64,000 bases of DNA from Ferruginibacter sp. (GTDB lineage: Bacteria > Bacteroidota > Bacteroidia > Chitinophagales > Chitinophagaceae). This document shows positions 50,993 to 60,499 of this stretch, piece by piece. The stretch covers positions 274,538 to 338,537 of the forward strand of contig JAGOAX010000004.1 of assembly GCA_017983695.1 (NCBI GenBank), given 5' to 3'. Positions within the stretch are counted from its first letter, which is position 1. Every line of letters begins with the position of its first letter. The position numbers and the translations under genes are program-made. Below the pieces are notes generated by a model. The model did not search any database. It had not been told where the DNA came from and was given only the letters and a program-made list of their open reading frames with translations.

Positions 50993-53989
50993 GTGAATAC
51001 AAAAAAAAAATATCATCACCTCTTTCTCATAGCAGCAGTTGTTTTTGGTTTACAGCAGGTTTTACAAGCGCAAAAAATTGTAAAGCCTGCTCCTTTATTA
51101 CCCCTGTATGTTGATAAAGGAAAAATTTTGTACACCCCCGATGCTCTCGGCAATCGTATTCCCGATTTTTCTTATTGCGGCTATAAAGCATCTGAACAGG
51201 CGATCCCGGATGTAGAAGTAAAAATTGTTGTACCCGTTACAAAAGGCGATGCAACATTACGCATTCAATCGGCATTGGATTATGTGGCAGCATTGCCAAC
51301 AGATGCCAATGGCTTTCGTGGAGCTGTGTTATTACAAAAAGGAAATTATGAAGTGTTGGGTCAACTAAGAATTGCAGCAAGCGGAGTAGTATTGCGTGGA
51401 AGTGGAATGAATACAAATGGTACAACAATTATCGGGGCAGGTACTGGCAGGCAGGCATTGATTAAAATTATTGGGAAAAATGATATTCCAAAAGATCTCT
51501 ATGGATTAAAAATTACCGACGCATATGTTCCGGTTAATGCCATGCAGTTTAATGTTGATAGTCGTATTCTTATTAAAGATCTTCCCAATAAAATTATTAT
51601 CCGTCGGCCATCAACAAAAAAATGGATTGAAACTTTAGGTACAGATATTTTTGGTGGTGGTATTTCTGCCTTAGGTTGGAAACCCAGTGACAGGGATATA
51701 TTTTTCGATCGTACAATTACAAAAATTGAAGGTACTGTAATAACAATTGATGCGCCCATTACTACAGCACTGGATACAACTTATGGCGGCGCCACCATTT
51801 ATTTTTATAATGGAGAAGGCAGAATAAATAATTGCGGTGTTGAAAACCTGCGTTGCGTTTCTGCTTACGATAAAAATAATTTAAAAGACGAAGATCACCG
51901 CTGGAATGCCATCGATATAGAAAGTGCACAAGATGCATGGGTGAGGCAGATCAGCTTCGAAAATTTTGCAGGTTCTGCAGTAAGCGTTTTAGAAACAGCT
52001 AAACGTGTTACTGTTGAAGATTGTAAATCTGTGCATCCCGTTTCTGAAATTGGCGGGCAACGCCGCTATACTTTTTTAACCAACGGTCAGCAAACTTTAT
52101 TTCAACGTTGCTATGCCGAAAACGGGTATCACGATTTTGCAACGGGGTATTGTGCACCCGGTCCTAATGCATTTGTGCAATGCGAATCTGTTTTGCCTTA
52201 TAGTTTCAGTGGTGCTATTGACAGCTGGGCAAGCGGTGTATTGTTTGATGTAGTAAATGTAGATGGTAATGCTTTACGTTTTGGTAACCGCAGCCAGGAT
52301 GCTAACGGTGCCGGATGGGCTGCAGCAAACAGTGTATTCTGGAATTGTACTGCAGCAAGAATAGATTGTTATAAACCACCCACTGCACAAAACTGGTCCT
52401 TTGGTAGTTGGGCACAATTCAGCGGCGATGGCTATTGGGGCGAATCGAATAATACCATTACACCCCGGAGTTTGTATTACGGGCAACTGGCGCAACGCCT
52501 TAATAAAAATGTAGACAATCTTGCTCAACTTTTATACATTCCCACTGAAGCCAGCAGCAGCCCTTCCGTAGAAACCGCAATGGAATTAACAAAGCAGGCT
52601 GCAAAGCCACGTAAGCAATTAATTGAATGGATCAGTGAAGCATTGCAAAGAAATGCTATTACAATAAATGCTATTGGTATTAAAACAATTGATGCCATAG
52701 AAATTAAAAAAATACCGGCAGCAGTGCTAGCACCTGCAATAAAAATACAAAATGGCTTGCTGGTAAGAAATGATGAAGTAATTACAGGAAAAAGACAGGG
52801 TGTACAATGGTGGAGTGGCGGTACACAAGGTAAAGATCTGCAGCAGGCAAAATCACATATCACACGTTTTGTGCCGGGCAGAACCGGCAAAGGATTAACT
52901 GATGATTTGAATGCGGTAGTGGATGAAATGAAAACTACCAATACCATTGCTATAGAACATAACTATGGTTTGTGGTACGACAGGAGAAGAGACGACCACC
53001 AAAGAATAAGAAGAATGGATGGTGAAGTATGGCCACCGTTTTACGAATTACCTTTTGCAAGAAGCGGAAAAGAAATTGCATGGGATGGCTTGAGTAAATA
53101 TGATCTTACTAAATACAATCCTTTTTACTGGAGCCGCTTAAAACAATTTGCAGATTTAGCAGATCAGAAGGGCTTGGTATTGGTACATCAGAATTATTTT
53201 CAGCATAATATTATTGAAGCAGGTGCTCACTATGCCGATTTTCCATGGCGCAGTGCAAACAACATCAACAACACTGGTTTTGTGGAGCCGGTTAATTATG
53301 CAGGCGACAAAAGAATATTTTATGCCGAACAGTTTTACGATATCAGCAACCCGATTAGAAAAGAGCTACACAAAAAATATATTCGCCAGTGCTTAAATAA
53401 TTTTAAAGACAATACTGGGGTAATACAATTAATTGGCGAAGAGTTTACCGGGCCTACGCATTTTGTAAAATTCTGGTTAGATGTAATTAAGGATTGGGAA
53501 AAAGAAACGGGCAAACATCCCATCATTGGATTGAGTGTGACTAAAGATGTGCAGGATGCTATTTTAAGCATGCCGGCTTATGCTGCTATTATTGACCTGA
53601 TAGATATTCGTTACTGGCATTACCAGGCTGATGGTACAGCTTATGAACCAAAAGGCGGACAAAATTTAGCACCACGCCAGCATGCCAGGTTACTAAAACC
53701 AAAGAAAACAAGTTTTGAACAGGTGTATCGTGCTGTAAAAGAATACAGGGATAAATTTCCTGCAAAAGCTGTGGTTTACAGTGGAGATAGTTATCCCGAA
53801 TTTGCAATGGCAGTATTTATGGCTGGCGGTAGTTTGCCTGCATTGTCCAATACTCTTGATGCTGCTTTATTAAAAGCTGCATCTGGAATGAAGCCGATAG
53901 CTTCGCAAAATAAGAATGAATATATTTTGAGTGATGGAAAAAATAGAATTGTATATAATATCGAAACAAAAAAAATAGAGAAGAACTAA
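50993..53989 (+). CDS. Two-domain secreted protein: beta-helix plus barrel-like domain (DUF6298-like)
   Basis: 998 residues from a GTG start at 50993; the nearest ATG upstream runs into a stop. Signal peptide (HHLFLIAAVVFGLQQVLQAQ). Residues ~30-530 look like a right-handed parallel beta-helix (LRIQSALDYVAAL, GVVLRGSGMNTNGTTIIGAG, DAWVRQISFENFAGSAVSVL, RVTVEDCKSVHPVSE). Residues ~610-998 look like a TIM barrel (NTIAIEHNYGLWYDRRRDDHQR, LVLVHQNYFQHNIIEAG, GVIQLIGEEFTGP, AVVYSGDSYPEF), with Glu residues in LIGEEFTG as catalytic candidates. It probably combines pectin-backbone and side-chain activity in one chain. I recall this layout as DUF6298; activity unassigned. Confidence 0.7.
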   Translation: MNTKKKYHHLFLIAAVVFGLQQVLQAQKIVKPAPLLPLYVDKGKILYTPDALGNRIPDFSYCGYKASEQAIPDVEVKIVVPVTKGDATLRIQSALDYVAALPTDANGFRGAVLLQKGNYEVLGQLRIAASGVVLRGSGMNTNGTTIIGAGTGRQALIKIIGKNDIPKDLYGLKITDAYVPVNAMQFNVDSRILIKDLPNKIIIRRPSTKKWIETLGTDIFGGGISALGWKPSDRDIFFDRTITKIEGTVITIDAPITTALDTTYGGATIYFYNGEGRINNCGVENLRCVSAYDKNNLKDEDHRWNAIDIESAQDAWVRQISFENFAGSAVSVLETAKRVTVEDCKSVHPVSEIGGQRRYTFLTNGQQTLFQRCYAENGYHDFATGYCAPGPNAFVQCESVLPYSFSGAIDSWASGVLFDVVNVDGNALRFGNRSQDANGAGWAAANSVFWNCTAARIDCYKPPTAQNWSFGSWAQFSGDGYWGESNNTITPRSLYYGQLAQRLNKNVDNLAQLLYIPTEASSSPSVETAMELTKQAAKPRKQLIEWISEALQRNAITINAIGIKTIDAIEIKKIPAAVLAPAIKIQNGLLVRNDEVITGKRQGVQWWSGGTQGKDLQQAKSHITRFVPGRTGKGLTDDLNAVVDEMKTTNTIAIEHNYGLWYDRRRDDHQRIRRMDGEVWPPFYELPFARSGKEIAWDGLSKYDLTKYNPFYWSRLKQFADLADQKGLVLVHQNYFQHNIIEAGAHYADFPWRSANNINNTGFVEPVNYAGDKRIFYAEQFYDISNPIRKELHKKYIRQCLNNFKDNTGVIQLIGEEFTGPTHFVKFWLDVIKDWEKETGKHPIIGLSVTKDVQDAILSMPAYAAIIDLIDIRYWHYQADGTAYEPKGGQNLAPRQHARLLKPKKTSFEQVYRAVKEYRDKFPAKAVVYSGDSYPEFAMAVFMAGGSLPALSNTLDAALLKAASGMKPIASQNKNEYILSDGKNRIVYNIETKKIEKN

Positions 53990-54001
53990 AATAAAAATTT
54001 C

Positions 54002-54071
54002 CACGCAAAGGCGCAAAGAAGTAAATAGATAATAGACGCTTTGCGTCTTATTAACTTGGCGCCTTTGCGTG
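54002..54071. repeat. CACGCAAAGG-type palindromic repeat
   Basis: CACGCAAAGGCGCAAAG (54002-54018) and CTTGGCGCCTTTGCGTG (54055-54071) are reverse complements with one mismatch. It belongs to the same general style as the element at 36125-36246 and ends 15 bases before the GH140-type start codon. Confidence 0.8.
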
Positions 54072-54085
54072 AAAAAATAACTGCA

Positions 54086-55429
54086 ATGAAAAAATATTTT
54101 ACGATAGCATTATTATTAGTAACATTTGCTTCAAATGCACAATTACAACCCTTAAAAATTTCTGCAAACAAAAGATATTTTCAAACTAAAGATGGTAAAC
54201 CATTTTTTTGGCTGGGCGATACCGGCTGGTTGTTTTTTAAAAAATGTAAAAAAGATGATGCTATAAAATATCTTGATGATCGTAAGAAAAAAGGATTCAA
54301 TGTAATACAGGTAATGCTGCTGCATGAATTGGATAACACAGATGCTTACGGTGATTCTGCATTGATCAATAAAAATGCAGCAAGGCCAAACCTTTCGGGA
54401 AATTATAATTACTGGGACAATGTTGATTTTGTTATTGCCGAAGCTGCTAAGCGTGGCATTTATATGGCCTTGGTGCCGGTATGGGGTGGTAATATTAAAC
54501 ATGTTTCAGTTGAGCAAGCAAAAGCATATGCAACGTTTTTAGCTAACAGGTATAAAAACAAAACCAATATCATATGGCTGAATGGAGGCGATATTAAAGG
54601 TGGGGATGCATTGGAGAAATGGAATGCTATTGGTAATACACTTCGCTCTATTGATAAAAATCACCTGATCACTTTCCATCCAAGAGGAAGAAATTCATCT
54701 TCGGCATGGTTTCATAATGAGCCCTGGATGGATTTTAATATGTTTCAAAGCGGCCACAGGAGTTATGCACAGGATACTTCTGCCAATGAAACCCTGCACT
54801 ATGGCGAAGATAATTGGAAGTATGTAAACTACGATTACAATTTAAAACCAATTAAGCCAACATTTGATGGAGAGCCATCTTATGAAGACATTCCTTATGG
54901 GCTGCACAAAGCAGATGAACCTTACTGGCAGGATTATGAAATTCGCCGTTATGCTTACTGGAGTGTATTTGCTGGTGGTGCCGGATTTACTTACGGCCAT
55001 AATTCGGTGATGCAATTTTATACTCCGGGTGATTCGGGAATTTCATTTTTTCCAAAAGTAAAATGGCAGGAATCGTTAAAGGCACCGGGTGCAATGCAAA
55101 TGCAGTATTTAAAAAAGTTGTTGCTGGGTAAATCTTATTTTGATAGAATGCCCGATCAGGGATTGATTGCTAACCAGGGTGAAAGATATAGTTACTTACT
55201 GGCCACAAAGGGCAAAAGCTATGCATTGGTATATACTTACACAGGTAGAAATATGACACTGAATTTAGGAAGATATGCAGGTAAAAAAGTAAAATGTGCA
55301 TGGTATAATCCAAGGAATGGAGAATATATTGCAATAGGAAATTTTAATAACCGGGGAACAAGAACTTTTGATCCGCCGGGAGAAGAAAAAGAAGGGAATG
55401 ATTGGGTGCTGGTTTTACAGGGCTATTGA
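54086..55429 (+). CDS. GH140-type glycosidase (apiosidase candidate)
   Basis: 447 residues from the ATG at 54086, which starts a good signal peptide (MKKYFTIALLLVTFASNAQ); earlier in-frame codons lie in repeat DNA. The DUF4038/GH140 signature is clear: RYFQTKDGKPFFWLGDTGWLFF, then KGFNVIQVMLLHE, RGIYMALVPVWGG, NIIWLNGGDIKGGD (acid candidate Asp), ITFHPRGRNSSS, PTFDGEPSYEDIP (Glu candidate), and a C-terminal all-beta domain. Characterised GH140 enzymes release D-apiose from the pectin RG-II. Its neighbourhood with a sugar isomerase, split transketolase and ribose-type importer supports apiose release here. Confidence 0.85.
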   Translation: MKKYFTIALLLVTFASNAQLQPLKISANKRYFQTKDGKPFFWLGDTGWLFFKKCKKDDAIKYLDDRKKKGFNVIQVMLLHELDNTDAYGDSALINKNAARPNLSGNYNYWDNVDFVIAEAAKRGIYMALVPVWGGNIKHVSVEQAKAYATFLANRYKNKTNIIWLNGGDIKGGDALEKWNAIGNTLRSIDKNHLITFHPRGRNSSSAWFHNEPWMDFNMFQSGHRSYAQDTSANETLHYGEDNWKYVNYDYNLKPIKPTFDGEPSYEDIPYGLHKADEPYWQDYEIRRYAYWSVFAGGAGFTYGHNSVMQFYTPGDSGISFFPKVKWQESLKAPGAMQMQYLKKLLLGKSYFDRMPDQGLIANQGERYSYLLATKGKSYALVYTYTGRNMTLNLGRYAGKKVKCAWYNPRNGEYIAIGNFNNRGTRTFDPPGEEKEGNDWVLVLQGY

Positions 55430-55443
55430 AAAGAATATAACTA

Positions 55444-56355
55444 ATGATTGCGAAGCATAAAATACTGATACTTGTTTTTTGCGCTGTATTGTTTGCATCC
55501 TGCAACAATAAAATGTACCTGTTTACTTCTTTTCACGAACCCGCCAATGAAGGGCTGCGTTTATTGTACAGCAAAGATGGCTACCATTGGAAAACTACAG
55601 ATAGTATTTATTTAAAACCATTGATTGGTAAAGATAAAATTATGAGAGATCCATCCATGAAGCAGGGACCGGATGGTACATTTCATTTGGTGTGGACAAC
55701 TGAATGGAAAGGTGGTAATGGTTTTGGGTATGCATCTTCTAATGATTTAAAAGACTGGAGTGCACAAGAATATATTCCGGTAATGCAAAAAGAAACCACA
55801 GTTGTAAATGTATGGGCACCCGAATTATTTTATGATGATGAAAATGAACAGTTCATTATTATCTGGGCTTCCACTATTCCGTTGCGGTTTGAAAAAGGAG
55901 TGGAAGCAGAAGATAATAACCACCGGATGTATTATGTAACCACCAAGGATTTTAAAATATTTTCAGATACAAAATTATTTCTCGATCCAAAATTCAGCGT
56001 GATTGATGCGGTGATTGTAAAAAGAGCAGCAAAAGACTATGTGCTGGTATTAAAAGATAATACCCGTCCCGAAAGAAATATAAAAGTAGCATTTGCCAAC
56101 AATCCTTTGGGACCATGGGAAAATATTTCAAACCCTTTTACAGAAAAATTTACAGAAGGGCCGGCTGTAGCAAAAGTAAAAAACGGCTACCTTATTTATT
56201 ACGATGTGTACCAGAATAAAAAATACGGAGCCTCATTCACTAAGGATTTTAAAAGTTTTACACAGGTGGATAGCCTGATTACTGTGCCGGCAGGTCATAA
56301 ACACGGAACGATTTTAAAAGTAAATAAAAGAATTGTACAACATTTTAAAAACTAA
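55444..56355 (+). CDS. GH43-like five-bladed propeller lipoprotein
   Basis: 303 residues with a lipobox (ILVFCAVLFASCNNK). The fold pattern is that of GH43/GH32-type propellers: EGLRLLYSKDGYHWKTTDS, MRDPSMKQGPDGTFHLVWTTEWKG (Asp in RDPS), FGYASSNDLKDWSAQ, WAPELFYDDENEQFIIIWAST, with Glu in WAPEL, and EGPAVAKVKNGYLIYYD (Glu in the EGP motif). This arrangement fits arabinofuranosidase or xylosidase-type activity, with surface or periplasmic tethering. It sits 14 bases after the GH140-type gene. Confidence 0.8.
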   Translation: MIAKHKILILVFCAVLFASCNNKMYLFTSFHEPANEGLRLLYSKDGYHWKTTDSIYLKPLIGKDKIMRDPSMKQGPDGTFHLVWTTEWKGGNGFGYASSNDLKDWSAQEYIPVMQKETTVVNVWAPELFYDDENEQFIIIWASTIPLRFEKGVEAEDNNHRMYYVTTKDFKIFSDTKLFLDPKFSVIDAVIVKRAAKDYVLVLKDNTRPERNIKVAFANNPLGPWENISNPFTEKFTEGPAVAKVKNGYLIYYDVYQNKKYGASFTKDFKSFTQVDSLITVPAGHKHGTILKVNKRIVQHFKN

Positions 56356-56363
56356 AAGCGTAA

Positions 56364-58163
56364 ATGAAAGGTAGGCTTACCATATTATTTATTATTCATT
56401 ATTCATTATTGTTTGCGCAGGATACCATACGATATGTTGGTACCACTTTATCAAATGTAGATTATCACCACGGCCAGTTATCTCCTGTAGTTGGTGTACA
56501 TAATATACAAACAGTAAGGGTAAACAGGGCAGATACCGGCCCAACAAGCTGGACCTACAATCACCAATCCATGTTGGCATATTGGAACTATACTTTTTAC
56601 TTAGAGTACTTAAGCAATCCTGTTGGCGAACATATAGCCCCTGGTCAAACCAATTTACAAACTTCACAAGATGGTTATACCTGGAGCAATCCGGTTGTTA
56701 TTTTTCCTCCATATAAAATTCCTGATGGTACTGTAAAAGAAGGCAAAAAAGATTCAGCAAAAAATACTTTTGCTGTAATGCACCAGCGCATTGGTTTTTA
56801 TACTTCAAAAAGTAAAAAGCTATATGCTTTAGGGTATTATGGCATTGTGTTAGGGCAAAAAGATGACCCCAACGATGGTAATGGTATTGGCAGGGTGATA
56901 AGAGAAATAAAAACAGATGGCAGTTATGGCCCAATTTATTTTTTGCGTTATAATCATGCCTTTAATGAAAAGAATACTTCCTATCCATTTTATAAAACAT
57001 CGACTGATAAAGACGTAGTAAAAGCCTGTGAGGAAATTTTAGCAACACCTTTATTGATGATGCAAACTGTGGAAGAAGGAGATAGAAACGATCCATTGAT
57101 TCCGTTGCAGAAAGATTTTAAAGCTTTTAATTATTATCATTTGCCCAATGGTAATGTGGTGGGACTTTGGAAATCTGCTTTAACTAGTATCAGTAAAGAT
57201 GAGGGTAAGACCTGGCAATACGGTCCGTTAAGAGCACCGGGGTTTGTAAATGCCAATGCAAAAATATGGGGACAACGTACCAGTGATAAAAAATACGCCA
57301 CCGTTTATAATCCTTCAGAGTTTCGCTGGCCGCTGGCATTGAGTGTAAGTGATGATGGGCTAAAGTATAAAAATCTGTTGTTGGTAAATGGAGAGATCAC
57401 TTCGATGCGTTATGGTGGAGCGTATAAAAGTTATGGCCCGCAATATATTCGTGGTATACAGGAAATGGATGGCACACCACCCGGCGGTAATATGTGGGTA
57501 ACCTACAGTATGAACAAAGAGGATATTTGGGTAAGTAAAATCCCCGTGCCCGTAAAAGACAAGGAAACAAAACAGGTGGATGATAATTTTTCAAACCCTA
57601 CTGTAATTAATAACTGGAATTTATACAGTCCACTTTGGTGCCGTACAGAATTACTGGATAAAAAACTGGTGTTGAAAGACAGTGACCCGTTTGATTATGC
57701 AAAAGCAGAAAGATTGTTTCCTGTAACAAAAAAACTAAATGTTGAGTTTGCAGTAACCGCACAGCAAAACAATTATGGTGTAATAGAAATAGAAATGGTG
57801 GATGCAAAAGGAGTTCCCTGCTTGCGCCTGATGCTGGATTCAGCCGGAACTATTTTAACCAAACAAGGATACCGTAATAAGTCGCTCGGAAAATACAATG
57901 CCGGAGAAACCATCAATTTTAAAATTGAACTTAACACCGCAACAAGATTTTATACTGTTAGCATCAACGGGGGCAAACCCAATAATAATTTATGTTTTGC
58001 ACCGGTGGCGTCGGTGGAACGTGTCGTTTTCAGAACAGGAAGTGTACGGCGTTTTCCCAATGCAGATACACCAACCGACCAGGATTATGATCTGCCCAAC
58101 GCAGATGCAAAAGCAAAGGAAGCCGTGTACTTTATCCATTACTTAAAAACAAAATCATTATAA
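56364..58163 (+). CDS. Secreted beta-propeller (sialidase-like) protein with C-terminal jelly-roll
   Basis: 599 residues. The short signal peptide reads MKGRLTILFIIHYSLLFAQ; its core is encoded by the simple repeat ATTATTCATTATTCATTATT. A propeller of BNR/sialidase type follows (LQTSQDGYTWSNPVVIFPP, LTSISKDEGKTWQYGP, PLALSVSDDGLKYKNLLLVNGE). The C-terminal ~180 residues form a concanavalin-like module (DNFSNPTVINNWNLYSPLWCR, NVEFAVTAQQNNYGVIEIEMVD, FYTVSINGGKPNNNL), similar in style to the protein at 28170-28847. It may be an exo-hydrolase or lyase acting on pectin side chains. Family not assigned. Confidence 0.65.
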   Translation: MKGRLTILFIIHYSLLFAQDTIRYVGTTLSNVDYHHGQLSPVVGVHNIQTVRVNRADTGPTSWTYNHQSMLAYWNYTFYLEYLSNPVGEHIAPGQTNLQTSQDGYTWSNPVVIFPPYKIPDGTVKEGKKDSAKNTFAVMHQRIGFYTSKSKKLYALGYYGIVLGQKDDPNDGNGIGRVIREIKTDGSYGPIYFLRYNHAFNEKNTSYPFYKTSTDKDVVKACEEILATPLLMMQTVEEGDRNDPLIPLQKDFKAFNYYHLPNGNVVGLWKSALTSISKDEGKTWQYGPLRAPGFVNANAKIWGQRTSDKKYATVYNPSEFRWPLALSVSDDGLKYKNLLLVNGEITSMRYGGAYKSYGPQYIRGIQEMDGTPPGGNMWVTYSMNKEDIWVSKIPVPVKDKETKQVDDNFSNPTVINNWNLYSPLWCRTELLDKKLVLKDSDPFDYAKAERLFPVTKKLNVEFAVTAQQNNYGVIEIEMVDAKGVPCLRLMLDSAGTILTKQGYRNKSLGKYNAGETINFKIELNTATRFYTVSINGGKPNNNLCFAPVASVERVVFRTGSVRRFPNADTPTDQDYDLPNADAKAKEAVYFIHYLKTKSL

Positions 58164-58164
58164 G

Positions 58165-59577
58165 ATGGCAGCAAGAAGAAACAGCACCTTGGGTGTTATT
58201 ATTGGTAACAGAGATTTTTTTCCTGATAAACTCGTTGCCGAAGCAAGAACAGAAATATTGGATCTGTTTAAACAATTGAACATTACACCGGTAATGTTAA
58301 GCGATGCAGATAGTAAGCTTGGCGGGGTAGAAACATTTGCCGAAGCACAAAAATGTGCGGCGTTGTTTAAAAAACATGCGGATGAAATTGACGGTATCCT
58401 GGTAATACTTCCCAACTTTGGCGATGAAAAAGGTGTTGCAGAAACTATTAAATTATCAGGATTAACTGTGCCGGTTTTAATACAGGGTTATCCCGATGAC
58501 CTGGCAAAAATGGATGTTGTGAACCGTCGTGATGCCTGGTGCGGAAAAATTTCTGTGTGCAATAATTTGTACCAGTATGGTATAAAATATTCTTTAACTA
58601 CCAAACATGTAGTAAGCCCAAGGGATGAATCTTTTATAAGCGACTTAAAAAATTTTACAGCTGTTTGCCGTGTGGTAAACGGTTTACGCAAAGTAAGAAT
58701 TGGTGCAGTGGGAGCAAGGCCCACCGCTTTTAATACCGTTAGATACAGCGAAAAGCTGTTGCAGCGTAATGGTATTTCTGTTACTACAGTTGATTTATCA
58801 GAGATACTTGGTAACGCCAATAAATTAACCAAGGATGATGCCAGCGTAAAAGCAAAGCTGGAAAAAATTCATGCTTACACCAATACAGGATTAACGCCTC
58901 CTGATAAATTAGTGCAGATTGCAAAACTGGATGTGGTACTGGCCGATTTTATGGTAGAGAATAGTTTAGATGCCACTGCCATTCAATGCTGGACATCCAT
59001 TCAAAAAAATTATGGCTGCAATGTATGCACCAGTATGAGCATGATGAGCGAAAACATGTTGCCAAGTGCTTGTGAAGTGGATGTTACTGGAACGCTAACC
59101 ATGTATGCCATGCAATTGGCAAGTGGTTCACCATCGGCATTGGTTGACTGGAATAATAATTATGCGGATGATGATAGTAAATGTGTATTGTTTCATTGTG
59201 GTAACTGGGCGAAATCATTTTTGCCTGATATCACCATCAGCACTGCGCCAATATTAGGTACCAGTGTAGGAACAGAAAATACTTATGGCGCACTGGATGG
59301 CCGTACACCGGCAATGCCGTTAACGTATGGCCGCATTAGCACAGATGATTGCAAGGGTGTCATCAAGGCATATATTGGCGAAGGCGAACTGACTGACGAT
59401 GCTTTAAAAACATTTGGCAACAGGGCAGTGGCACAGATAAACAATCTGCAGGGCCTGATGAATTATGTATGCCGCAATGGTTTTGAACATCATGTGGTGA
59501 TGAATGCCAGTAAAACAGCAGGTGTGTTAAAAGAGGCATTTGAAAATTATTTGGGTTGGGAAACTTATGTGCATTAA
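58165..59577 (+). CDS. L-fucose/L-arabinose isomerase family sugar isomerase
   Basis: 470 residues, cytoplasmic. N-terminal strands resemble the family (TLGVIIGNRDFFPDKLVAEARTEI, IDGILVILPNFGDEKGVAETI). The metal-binding core is visible as VENSLDATAIQCW, ACEVDVTGTLTMYAMQLASG and SKCVLFHCGNWAKSF, which supply Glu, Asp/Glu and His ligands. It interconverts an aldose and a ketose. It begins one base after the preceding stop, so it belongs to the operon. Next to a GH140-type enzyme and a split transketolase, D-apiose to D-apulose is an attractive guess, although I cannot confirm that apiose isomerases use this fold. Confidence 0.75.
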   Translation: MAARRNSTLGVIIGNRDFFPDKLVAEARTEILDLFKQLNITPVMLSDADSKLGGVETFAEAQKCAALFKKHADEIDGILVILPNFGDEKGVAETIKLSGLTVPVLIQGYPDDLAKMDVVNRRDAWCGKISVCNNLYQYGIKYSLTTKHVVSPRDESFISDLKNFTAVCRVVNGLRKVRIGAVGARPTAFNTVRYSEKLLQRNGISVTTVDLSEILGNANKLTKDDASVKAKLEKIHAYTNTGLTPPDKLVQIAKLDVVLADFMVENSLDATAIQCWTSIQKNYGCNVCTSMSMMSENMLPSACEVDVTGTLTMYAMQLASGSPSALVDWNNNYADDDSKCVLFHCGNWAKSFLPDITISTAPILGTSVGTENTYGALDGRTPAMPLTYGRISTDDCKGVIKAYIGEGELTDDALKTFGNRAVAQINNLQGLMNYVCRNGFEHHVVMNASKTAGVLKEAFENYLGWETYVH

Positions 59578-59583
59578 TAGGTT

Positions 59584-60447
59584 ATGGGGTACAAAAAAAT
59601 ATTTATGAAATACATGTTGTTGATTATATTTTTTTTATTTTTTGGAAAAACATCGTTTTCGCAGCAAGGGCTATCGCAAAATGTTTGGATAGGAGAAGGC
59701 GCTTATTATTTAAGCATAGACTCTCAATACTTAATTCTTGAAGAACGAAAAGATGAATATAGGTTGCATCCTTATAAATCTGTTTATTATTCCTATGAGA
59801 CAGTTAAAGATACTTTGGTTTTATATAGAGATGATACTAAAGAGAGCAGTTCAAAAATTATTCTACTCAAATTTCTAATTAAAAAAAGTAATTCAAAAGA
59901 ACTATCACTTGAAAAACTATTTGCGAAATTCGATAGGTCACAGTTTTCTCATTTCAATAATATCTATTGGGAGGATAGTTTAAAATATTTCAATTTCAAT
60001 TCTCAGCCAAATTTATATACTGATACAATAAAGTTTGAAAAGATAAAATTCAGTGCTTCTAAATGTTATGGTTTTTGCCCTGATATGAAATTTGAGATTT
60101 GCAATGATAAGAGTATTAAATTTTGGGGCGGTAATCGTAGTTTGAAAACTGGTTATTTTAAAGGAAAGCTATCAGACAGTTTGTATAATGAATTAATGTT
60201 TCTATTAAAAATTTCTGATTTAGATAGAACAGTTAATGCTAATAATTTTAATGTAGATGCTCCATATTATGCAATTGAGGTGCATTATAATAATAAATAC
60301 AATTTTATGCATACTTCTTTTTTACCTTTAATTTATAAGGAACTAGAGAAATATTTACTTGATTTATACAAAAAAATGGAATTTGAAAGCACAGAAAAAT
60401 TTGAAATTGAATTTGCCCAGAAATTGAAATCGAATGGGTTTATATAA
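59584..60447 (+). CDS. Secreted DUF6438-like protein, compositionally foreign
   Basis: 287 residues; an internal Met (MKYMLLIIFFLFFGKTSFSQ) gives the best signal peptide. The mature part contains IKFSASKCYGFCPDMKFEICNDKSIKF, which matches the short Cys-containing DUF6438 pattern. It is markedly more A/T-rich and Lys/Asn/Phe/Tyr-rich than its neighbours, has many TTT/AAA/AAT codons, and interrupts the metabolic genes between the isomerase and the transketolase. This suggests later insertion. Function unknown. Confidence 0.65.
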   Translation: MGYKKIFMKYMLLIIFFLFFGKTSFSQQGLSQNVWIGEGAYYLSIDSQYLILEERKDEYRLHPYKSVYYSYETVKDTLVLYRDDTKESSSKIILLKFLIKKSNSKELSLEKLFAKFDRSQFSHFNNIYWEDSLKYFNFNSQPNLYTDTIKFEKIKFSASKCYGFCPDMKFEICNDKSIKFWGGNRSLKTGYFKGKLSDSLYNELMFLLKISDLDRTVNANNFNVDAPYYAIEVHYNNKYNFMHTSFLPLIYKELEKYLLDLYKKMEFESTEKFEIEFAQKLKSNGFI

Positions 60448-60499
60448 ACAATATGATAAAAAAATGCAAAAACAGTTTATTCTGTAGAGGTAATTAAAT

